Assembly (NCBI GenBank): GCA_002432565.1
Contig: DJFP01000248.1
Location: 25,081-36,268 of the forward strand
DNA: 11,188 nt
Reading direction: 5' to 3'
From: Flavobacteriales bacterium UBA5869
Lineage (GTDB): Bacteria; Bacteroidota; Bacteroidia; Flavobacteriales_D; Crocinitomicaceae
This document shows positions 5,367 through 11,188 of the stretch, in pieces. Numbering within the stretch: position 1 is the stretch's first letter; each line of letters starts with the position of its first letter. Under the pieces are notes generated by a model. The model had not been told where the DNA came from. It made no database searches and worked only from the letters and a program-made list of their open reading frames with translations. Both the position numbers and the translations under genes were made by a program.

Positions 5367-7700
5367 TTAGTGGAAAACCTGAACAAATCCTTGTTTTTTG
5401 ACTTCCTCACCTGTTAACAGTCTCGCAGTAAAGTTGTAGAAGTAAGTTCCCTCAGCAACCACATTACCACCTGTATCTTTTCCATCCCAGGCATGTGCAA
5501 CATCATCAATTTCTGCAATGAGGTTACCCCATCTGTTCACGATTGTCATATGAAACTCTTCAACTCCGTCATAAGAAAGTGTGAACTTATCATTTCCTAC
5601 TGTAGATGATAGACTGATAATGTTCGGAGCATTGATATAACATTCTTTTCCTGCGATGACCATCGTTGCTGAATGTGAGTTACATTCATTTGATGCAGTA
5701 ACCGTATAAATACCTGGTCCTGCAGTAATGTTAGGGCCTATTGTTCCGGTGCTCCAAACATATGAATCATTTTGAGGATAATCCCCACAGGAAGTTGTCA
5801 GCTGCACCCCGAAACAAACCACGGTATCAATCGTAGTAACGTAAGCCCAGTTAATGAATTCCAGGGTGGTTGTCCTTGTTCCGCACATATTATCTGTATA
5901 AACAATCTCGTATACTCCTGGCTGAAGGCTATTAGTAATCAATGGATTCAAAATCGTAGGATCAGAGAAATGTACACTGGTATCCGCACATGACCAAAGC
6001 CCTCCGCTAGGTGAAATTGTTCCTTGGACCTGGAAAGCGAAATCACACGCAATCGTATCATCAAAGATTACAGGAGATAAGACACTATTCACTATAAATG
6101 TAGTATCATTTGAACAAACACCACTTGAATCAACAATATGGATAGTATATGTTCCTGCAGTTAAATTCTCCGAATAATTCGTTCCGATTGTATCTCCGCT
6201 GAGTATCCAGTCAGCAGATGAAAGCGCCGCTGAATCCGGAATAGTCAAAGTCACATGCTGATCATCAGAGCAGTAAGTGTAAGTCCCTTGTAAGTTGAAT
6301 TGTGGTGGATTTGGAATGTAGATCGCCGAATCGATTGTCATTTTACACCCTCCTCTTTCTAATTCTACGGTCACAATACCATCAAAACCTGTATTGAAAG
6401 TTGTAGTAGCTGTTGTTGCATTGTTTAAGCTCCATTGGTAACCATCGTAAGCTTCAGTAAATCCAATTTGGACCGGTGGACAAGAACTTGCGTAAGTCAA
6501 TGTAGGAAGTGTCTGGAAAACAGAATCCGGATGATTAACACTTATTTTATAATATACATCCGTTACACCCGGGATCACACCGTCATCAGTACCTGTCACT
6601 GTTAAATCGTGAACTCCAGGTGTTTCCAAATCTCCGATAATGCGCAATGTCAACAACCCGGTATTCGCTGTGGTCGAGTTCAGCACTACGATATTTTGAA
6701 GTGTTGGTGACGAAAAAGTAACAGTTGTTAACTGGTTTAGCTCAGGAGAAAGATACGGAAAGGTAATATCTAACGTATCGCCGATTCCACAAACCTGGAA
6801 TGTATCACAGTAAGCTGTCTGCATCGGCACCGGAGGCACATTCCCCCCTGTTACCGAACAGAAATCAAAAAAGTAAGACTTGTTATCTAAAAAGCTAACG
6901 CCATCAGTTGCTCCCAATGGCCCGTCATAATCCGTTCCTTCATGATCGAAGCGGCCAATCGTAAAGTAATCGATCCCATTTCCACGATTTGCCCCTGCAG
7001 TTGCAGGAATACCTCCAAAACCGCTTACTCCCTGTGAAGCCGAACCTGTTGTCCATTGCATATCTGCATAATGAATGGCAACGTTACCTCCATTGATTAA
7101 TGGATCAGTACCATCAGTAATCACAATTTGACAGGTATTTCGTTTATCCCCCTGACCGTTAAAATAACCAGCATTTACCCAGTTAAAAATAGCTGCTGTT
7201 GGAGTAACAGTACCATGAATGGTTCCGCCTGCTGCAGTTAAATCAAAATCTGCCCAGAAAGCAGCGATCATCTCATTCCCTGTCGAAGGGAAAGCTGTAG
7301 AGCTAAAAGCGCTAATTCCACCATTAAAACTGATATTACCATTATTGTTCAACCAAACAGAATCTTTGACATCACCGAAAAAGCAAAATTGAAAAGGTAA
7401 GACCAAAGGGCTAACTATTGCCCATCCATCATCATCTGCAGTCACATCTAATGCTGGCCCCGGAGGTGCAAAGTACCCACTGCATCCCTGTGCTTTGGGC
7501 ATGAAAAACTCATTCACATAAACACCCTTCAAATCTTCAGGATTAACCATCTCATCGGAAAGAATCACTTCATTACCTGTTAATGCACCGATTGCTTTCA
7601 ACGAATCGTATTCATGGGAATACATATAATTAATGTCTTGTGAGAAACCCATGGATGAAATCCCGACGCTTAGGGTAAGAAGAAACTGTTTTATGTTCAT
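5367..7700 (-). CDS. Secreted nidogen-like-domain protein with T9SS type B C-terminal sorting domain
   Basis: A 777-residue exported protein. Residues 1-21 form a signal peptide (hydrophobic FLLTLSVGISSMGF, probable cleavage near FSQ/D). Residues about 93-283 resemble a nidogen (NIDO) domain: LPFQFCFFGD, then WLNNNGNISFNGG (116-128), MIAAFWADFDL (144-154), NVAIHYADMQW and SYFFDFC. Residues about 290-685 look like cysteine-containing Ig/PKD-like beta modules, several holding GxYxI strands such as AGTYTIHIVDSSGVC and PGVYEIVYTDNMC. Residues about 690-777 match the gliding-associated type B C-terminal domain: IVNRWGNLIAE, HAWDGKDTGGNVVAEGTYFYNF and KKQGFVQVFH at the terminus. The protein should cross the outer membrane by the type IX system and be released or surface-attached. 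An adhesin or matrix role is inferred. It seems monocistronic. Confidence 0.9.
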   Translation of the reverse strand: MNIKQFLLTLSVGISSMGFSQDINYMYSHEYDSLKAIGALTGNEVILSDEMVNPEDLKGVYVNEFFMPKAQGCSGYFAPPGPALDVTADDDGWAIVSPLVLPFQFCFFGDVKDSVWLNNNGNISFNGGISAFSSTAFPSTGNEMIAAFWADFDLTAAGGTIHGTVTPTAAIFNWVNAGYFNGQGDKRNTCQIVITDGTDPLINGGNVAIHYADMQWTTGSASQGVSGFGGIPATAGANRGNGIDYFTIGRFDHEGTDYDGPLGATDGVSFLDNKSYFFDFCSVTGGNVPPVPMQTAYCDTFQVCGIGDTLDITFPYLSPELNQLTTVTFSSPTLQNIVVLNSTTANTGLLTLRIIGDLETPGVHDLTVTGTDDGVIPGVTDVYYKISVNHPDSVFQTLPTLTYASSCPPVQIGFTEAYDGYQWSLNNATTATTTFNTGFDGIVTVELERGGCKMTIDSAIYIPNPPQFNLQGTYTYCSDDQHVTLTIPDSAALSSADWILSGDTIGTNYSENLTAGTYTIHIVDSSGVCSNDTTFIVNSVLSPVIFDDTIACDFAFQVQGTISPSGGLWSCADTSVHFSDPTILNPLITNSLQPGVYEIVYTDNMCGTRTTTLEFINWAYVTTIDTVVCFGVQLTTSCGDYPQNDSYVWSTGTIGPNITAGPGIYTVTASNECNSHSATMVIAGKECYINAPNIISLSSTVGNDKFTLSYDGVEEFHMTIVNRWGNLIAEIDDVAHAWDGKDTGGNVVAEGTYFYNFTARLLTGEEVKKQGFVQVFH

Positions 7701-7869
7701 TTTTTATTTTTTTGAATTGGAGATTGTGAATTTAAGATGGCTAAAGCTACGAAAAAGTTGCATGCCCGGGTTAATTTTAATGAAATGGATTGTACCAAAA
7801 TTCTGTAGATTCTTTGAAACGCAAATTCGTTTCTAAGATTTCTTATTGACCGAAAAACAGGTTTTCAAG

Positions 7870-7888
7870 GATTTAGAGTAACTAAATC
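7870..7888. promoter_or_regulatory. Operator-like dyad
   Basis: GATTTAG (7870-7876) and CTAAATC (7882-7888) are perfect inverted repeats around a 5-nt centre, a size and symmetry typical of a dimeric regulator site. It lies about 80-95 bp upstream of the candidate -7 box of the transketolase operon, so it would suit an activator better than a blocking repressor. A chance origin in AT-rich DNA cannot be excluded. Confidence 0.3.
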
Positions 7889-7909
7889 GGACCGAATGTG
7901 AATAAAAAA

Positions 7910-7943
7910 ATCAGATTGAACCTATTTTAGAACACCATCTGAT
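7910..7943. promoter_or_regulatory. Inverted repeat upstream of the transketolase promoter
   Basis: ATCAGAT (7910-7916) and ATCTGAT (7937-7943) are perfect 7-bp inverted repeats separated by 20 nt. The right arm lies about 23 bp before the candidate -7 box, near where a -33 element would sit. It could be a regulator site or chance. Confidence 0.25.
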
Positions 7944-7965
7944 CAAAAGAACTAAATATAAATGG

Positions 7966-7973
7966 TAGATTTG
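7966..7973 (+). promoter_or_regulatory. Candidate -7 box of the transketolase operon
   Basis: TAGATTTG matches the Bacteroidota -7 consensus TAnnTTTG exactly. It is 25 bp before the ATG at 7999, implying a short leader of about 20 nt. No convincing TTTG -33 box is seen 19-23 bp further upstream, but the position relative to the gene is good. Confidence 0.5.
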
Positions 7974-7998
7974 CAAGGCCAAATTATTAAGAATAACA

Positions 7999-8841
7999 AT
8001 GGAAATTCAACAATTACAAGCAATTGCATCACAGGTAAGAAGAGATATCGTTCGAATGGTTTCTGGAGCAAATTCAGGTCATCCGGGAGGTTCTTTGGGA
8101 TGTGCAGACTTCTTAACAGTCCTTTATTTTGAAATGATGAAACACAATCCGGACCATTTCTCTATGGATGGAAAAGATGAAGATTTATTTTTCCTTTCAA
8201 ATGGACACATCTCCCCTGTTTGGTATTCTGTTTTGGCAAGAGCAGGTTATTTTCCTATCGATGAGTTGTCAACTTTCCGTAAGTTGAATGCAAGATTGCA
8301 GGGACACCCAAGTACGGACAAAAAAATCCCCGGTGTACGCATGGCTTCCGGATCTCTCGGACAAGGCCTTTCCAATGCAATCGGTGCAGCTTTGACTAAG
8401 AAATTGAATAACGATAACAGAACAGTTTATACACTTCATGGCGATGGCGAATTACAGGAAGGACAGATCTGGGAAGCTGCCATGTATGCTGCCGCAAATA
8501 AAGTGGACAACTTAATTGCTACCATTGATTACAACGGGCGCCAAATCGACGGTGATGTGGAAGATGTTCTTTCTCTGGGAGACCTGAGCGGAAAATGGCA
8601 GGCTTTTGGATGGGAAGTATTGGAAATGGACGGACATAGTTATCCGGACCTGTTCGAAACATTGAATAAAGCCAAAACTATGACCGGAAACGGAAAGCCG
8701 ATTGTTATTATTATGAAAACTGAAATGGGTCAGGGAGTTGACTATATGGTAGGTTCTCACAAATGGCATGGTGTAGCTCCGAATGTAGAGCAATTACAGG
8801 AAGCTTTAATCCAATTGGAAGAAACCTTAGGCGATTATTAA
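7999..8841 (+). CDS. Transketolase, N-terminal (thiamine-diphosphate pyrophosphate-binding) subunit
   Basis: This is the first half of a split transketolase, which moves two-carbon ketol units between sugar phosphates in the non-oxidative pentose phosphate pathway. The 280 residues cover the thiamine-diphosphate PP domain: GHPGGSLG (28-34 region, with His28), HISPVWYSVL (70-79), GHPSTDKKIPGVRMASGSLGQG (102-123), and the metal/ThDP motif GDG at 148-150 ending at Asn179 in IDYNG. The C-terminal helix ends naturally at GDY, so this is a complete subunit rather than a truncated gene. It should pair with the C-terminal subunit encoded from 10202 to make one active site. Its TAA stop overlaps the ATG of the VWA gene by one base (TAATG), suggesting translational coupling. 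Confidence 0.94.
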   Translation: MEIQQLQAIASQVRRDIVRMVSGANSGHPGGSLGCADFLTVLYFEMMKHNPDHFSMDGKDEDLFFLSNGHISPVWYSVLARAGYFPIDELSTFRKLNARLQGHPSTDKKIPGVRMASGSLGQGLSNAIGAALTKKLNNDNRTVYTLHGDGELQEGQIWEAAMYAAANKVDNLIATIDYNGRQIDGDVEDVLSLGDLSGKWQAFGWEVLEMDGHSYPDLFETLNKAKTMTGNGKPIVIIMKTEMGQGVDYMVGSHKWHGVAPNVEQLQEALIQLEETLGDY

Positions 8842-10199
8842 TGAAATACTGCGCGGTCATTTTTTGCATCTTCTTTTTGAGCTTTTCGCAGGCTCAGGGG
8901 CAAAAACTGACCCGTATTTTGTTTATCCTGGACGCTTCCAACTCCATGAATGCCAAGTGGGACGGAACTCAAACCAGGATTGATGCAGCCAAAGAACTAT
9001 TGATTAAAACAGTAGACAGCCTCAACGGGTCTGCCAATTTGCAAATCGCCCTGCGTGTTTACGGGCATCAATCACCGATTACAGCAACTTACCAGGATTG
9101 TAATGATACCAAACTCGAAGTTCCTTTCGGCCCGGATAATTTCACGAAAGTCCGGAACAAGATCAAAACCGTATTAGCGAAAGGTACTACTCCTATTGCC
9201 CGTTCCCTGGAAGCAGCAGCAGCCGATTTTCCGGATACCAATGCACGGAATATTATTATTTTAATCACCGACGGATTAGAAGCCTGTGACAACGATCCCT
9301 GCGTTATTGCAAAAAAACTGCACGACAAAGGCGTGAAAGTAACTCCTTTCGTAATCGGTTTGGGACTGGATATTTCCTACCTCGACCAATTCAAATGTAT
9401 AGGAAGCTACATGGAAGCAGAAACGAAAGAAGCTTTCAGAAATGTTTTGAAAACAGTTGTGTCAAAAGCTGTTATTAATACAACTGTACAGATCAACCTC
9501 AATAATATCCACAAGGTTCCGAATGAAACGGATGTAACAATGTTGTTATATAAAGCGGGAACAAAAGAATTGATGTACACCTTTGTACATACGCTCGACC
9601 GCCAGGGAAATCCCGACACATTGACCATGGACCCGAACTTCAGGTATGACCTGGTTGTAAATACCATTCCGAAAGTCTTCAAAAACAACATCGGAATTAT
9701 AAAAAATACCCACAACGTTATTCCTGTCGATTGTCCGCAAGGATTTATCAAACTGCGCTTTACAAATGCTACCAGTCCCTACCAGGTGATTTCCCGGATC
9801 TACAAAAAATCCGATCAGCTGACCTTAAACTCCCAGCTGGTAGGTTCAACGGATAAATATATTGTCGGGGAATATGAAATTGAAATACTTACGCTGCCAC
9901 GCATTTATCACACTGTAAATGTGGTACAAAGCGGTACGGAAACGATCGATCTGCCTGCTCCCGGTCAATTAAGTTACAACGCAACCAAAATGATTGCCGC
10001 TCAACTATTTTTAGAAAGTGACAACGGTAAACTGGATTGGGTATGCAACCTGGACCAGGTTAACCTGAAAGGATTAGTATACCTTCAGCCAGGAAATTAC
10101 CGGATTGTTTACAGGCAAAAGCAATTGAGATCAACGACCTACACGGTAGAAAAGAAATTTAAAATACAATCCAATAAAACAACTTCGATTAATCTATAA
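8841..10199 (+). CDS. Secreted von Willebrand factor A (VWA) domain protein with a beta-rich C-terminal half
   Basis: The 452-residue product begins with a signal peptide ([20 protein letters not shown], probable cut after SQA). A VWA domain (about 24-205) follows with an intact MIDAS metal site: DASNS (Asp31, Ser33, Ser35), Thr117 in [10 protein letters not shown], and Asp144 in LITDG. RVYGH at 72-76 with CND at 87-89 and EACDNDPC (147-154) resemble VWA proteins often named Ca-activated chloride channel homologues. Residues about 212-452 contain no domain I can name but look like beta modules, e.g. [14 protein letters not shown] (414-427), similar in style to PEGA-type repeats. There is no C-terminal TM helix and no T9SS signal, so a periplasmic location is most likely. 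An in-frame ATG at 8763 lies inside the upstream gene; the start at 8841 gives the signal peptide. The ligand is unknown. Confidence 0.88.
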   Translation: MKYCAVIFCIFFLSFSQAQGQKLTRILFILDASNSMNAKWDGTQTRIDAAKELLIKTVDSLNGSANLQIALRVYGHQSPITATYQDCNDTKLEVPFGPDNFTKVRNKIKTVLAKGTTPIARSLEAAAADFPDTNARNIIILITDGLEACDNDPCVIAKKLHDKGVKVTPFVIGLGLDISYLDQFKCIGSYMEAETKEAFRNVLKTVVSKAVINTTVQINLNNIHKVPNETDVTMLLYKAGTKELMYTFVHTLDRQGNPDTLTMDPNFRYDLVVNTIPKVFKNNIGIIKNTHNVIPVDCPQGFIKLRFTNATSPYQVISRIYKKSDQLTLNSQLVGSTDKYIVGEYEIEILTLPRIYHTVNVVQSGTETIDLPAPGQLSYNATKMIAAQLFLESDNGKLDWVCNLDQVNLKGLVYLQPGNYRIVYRQKQLRSTTYTVEKKFKIQSNKTTSINL

Positions 10200-10201
10200 C
10201 A

Positions 10202-11155
10202 ATGAAGCAATTTGAAATTTTAGGAAAGAAAGATACCAGATCTGGTTTTGGTGAAGGTTTATTAGAAATCGGTCGTCAGAATCCGGATGTAGTAGCATTG
10301 TGCGCGGATTTGACAGGATCTCTTAAAATGGACGCATTCCTGAAAGAATTTCCGGATCGATTTTTCCAGGCTGGAATTGCAGAGGCAAACATGATCGGGA
10401 TGGCAGCCGGTATGACTATCGGTGGGAAAATTCCTTATACAGGGACTTTCGCAAATTTTTCCACAGGTCGTGTTTACGACCAGATCCGCCAATCGGTTGC
10501 GTATTCTCAAAAGAATGTGAAAATTTGTGCTTCCCACGCCGGTCTGACATTGGGTGAAGACGGTGCAACACACCAAATCCTGGAAGATATCGGGATGATG
10601 CGCATGTTGCCACACATGACAGTAATCGTTCCTTGCGATTTCAATCAAACAAAACAGGCTACTATGGCAATTGCCGATCACAAAGGACCTGTTTACCTGC
10701 GATTCGGAAGACCTGTAGTTCCTATCTTCATTCAACCGGATGCAAAATTCACCATCGGTAAAGCTGATATTTTGATCGAAGGAACAGATGTTACCATCAT
10801 CGCTTGCGGACATTTAGTATGGAAATCCATCGAAGCGGCACAGCAATTAGCTGAGCAGGGAATCAGTGCTGAAGTAATAAATATGCACACGATTAAACCT
10901 TTGGATGAAAAAGCAATCCTAGACTCTGTTGGCAAAACCAAATGTGTTGTTACTGCTGAAGAACATATGTTAAACGGTGGTTTGGGTGATGCTGTGGCAC
11001 AAGTACTTTCACGCCACATGCCTTTGCCGCAGGAATATGTCGGAGTAAACGATACATTCGGAGAATCGGGAACACCGGATGAGCTAATGGTAAAATACGG
11101 TTTGGATACTCCGAACATTGTTGAAGCAGTTAAAAAAGTACTAAAACGCAAATAA
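10202..11155 (+). CDS. Transketolase, C-terminal (pyrimidine-binding) subunit
   Basis: The second half of the split transketolase. In 317 residues it holds the ThDP pyrimidine-binding domain, with the catalytic glutamate at Glu61 in [13 protein letters not shown] and the segments [16 protein letters not shown] (82-97) and [15 protein letters not shown] (111-125). The transketolase C-terminal domain follows from about residue 190 ([58 protein letters not shown]). Related 1-deoxyxylulose-5-phosphate synthase carries both domains on one chain, so a separate subunit next to a transketolase N-terminal subunit is the better reading. It starts 2 nt after the VWA gene stop, so its translation probably depends on ribosomes finishing the VWA gene. 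Confidence 0.94.
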   Translation: MKQFEILGKKDTRSGFGEGLLEIGRQNPDVVALCADLTGSLKMDAFLKEFPDRFFQAGIAEANMIGMAAGMTIGGKIPYTGTFANFSTGRVYDQIRQSVAYSQKNVKICASHAGLTLGEDGATHQILEDIGMMRMLPHMTVIVPCDFNQTKQATMAIADHKGPVYLRFGRPVVPIFIQPDAKFTIGKADILIEGTDVTIIACGHLVWKSIEAAQQLAEQGISAEVINMHTIKPLDEKAILDSVGKTKCVVTAEEHMLNGGLGDAVAQVLSRHMPLPQEYVGVNDTFGESGTPDELMVKYGLDTPNIVEAVKKVLKRK

Positions 11156-11159
11156 AAAT

Positions 11160-11188
11160 ATGAGTCAAATTCCCGATGAAAATACTAT
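11160..11188 (+). CDS. Start of a further gene (first 9 codons only)
   Basis: An ATG at 11160 lies 4 nt after the transketolase C-terminal subunit stop and opens a frame reading MSQIPDENT before the window ends. The close spacing suggests the next gene of the same operon. Nine residues are too few to identify a family, and no function is proposed. Confidence 0.5.

Larger units (their letters stand above)
7701..7998. other. Divergent intergenic region upstream of the transketolase operon
   Basis: This 298-bp AT-rich region separates the leftward T9SS-protein gene from the rightward transketolase operon. It holds a good -7 box at 7966 and two perfect 7-bp inverted repeats (7870-7888 and 7910-7943), annotated separately. 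A weaker 6-bp dyad (GAAACG at 7816-7821, CGTTTC at 7828-7833) is also present. No gene, RNA or riboswitch fold was recognised, and no promoter could be assigned with confidence to the leftward gene. Confidence 0.6.

Noticed and set aside
8763..8840. A start for the VWA gene 26 codons earlier
   Set aside because: It lies wholly inside the transketolase N-terminal gene in another frame; the start at 8841 gives a normal signal peptide and a typical TAATG overlap.
7999..11155. Reading the two transketolase parts as a single gene broken by an insertion or frameshift
   Set aside because: Each part has its own start, a complete domain set and a natural end, and two-subunit transketolases are well known; only the intervening gene is unusual.
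1..11188. CRISPR array, defence island, prophage or transposon
   Set aside because: No regularly spaced repeats, transposase, integrase, nuclease or phage structural gene is visible, and most neighbours are housekeeping genes.

Overview
The window looks like chromosomal DNA from a member of the Bacteroidota, most likely order Flavobacteriales. The evidence is a type IX secretion (T9SS) type B / gliding-associated C-terminal domain on a large secreted protein, a HU(CCDC81-like)-TM-SPOR protein of a kind typical of this phylum, a transketolase split into two subunit genes, A-rich leaders without strong Shine-Dalgarno sequences, and several exact matches to the Bacteroidota -7 promoter box TAnnTTTG. 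Genus assignment is not possible by eye.

Layout. (1) Positions 1-659, minus strand: the N-terminal 219 codons of an MFS transporter, running off the left edge and apparently starting at TTG. (2) 660-802: a divergent intergenic region with a long-armed inverted repeat (700-769) that resembles a dispersed REP-like element. (3) 803-4194, plus strand: ribD (riboflavin biosynthesis deaminase/reductase), a metallo-beta-lactamase-fold hydrolase, and a HU-TM-SPOR membrane protein. This run ends at a perfect 20-bp hairpin (4206-4249) shared with the convergent gene beyond it. (4) 4260-7700, minus strand: glyceraldehyde-3-phosphate dehydrogenase, and upstream of it a 777-residue secreted protein with a nidogen-like N-terminal domain and a T9SS type B C-terminal domain. 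A terminator-like hairpin separates the two. (5) 7701-7998: a divergent intergenic region with a good promoter match and two small dyads. (6) 7999-11155, plus strand: a tight operon of transketolase N-terminal subunit, secreted von Willebrand factor A (VWA) protein and transketolase C-terminal subunit, followed 4 nt later by the first codons of another gene at the right edge.

Functionally, GAPDH and transketolase are core carbon metabolism and RibD is cofactor synthesis. The SPOR protein is probably envelope- or division-associated, and the T9SS protein is probably a surface or secreted adhesin-like protein. The most unusual arrangement is the signal-peptide-bearing VWA gene lying between the two halves of transketolase, with a 1-nt stop/start overlap upstream and a 2-nt gap downstream. 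No CRISPR array, tRNA, rRNA, insertion sequence or defence system is visible. Most of the window is ordinary housekeeping DNA, and nothing here clearly amounts to a new multi-gene system.
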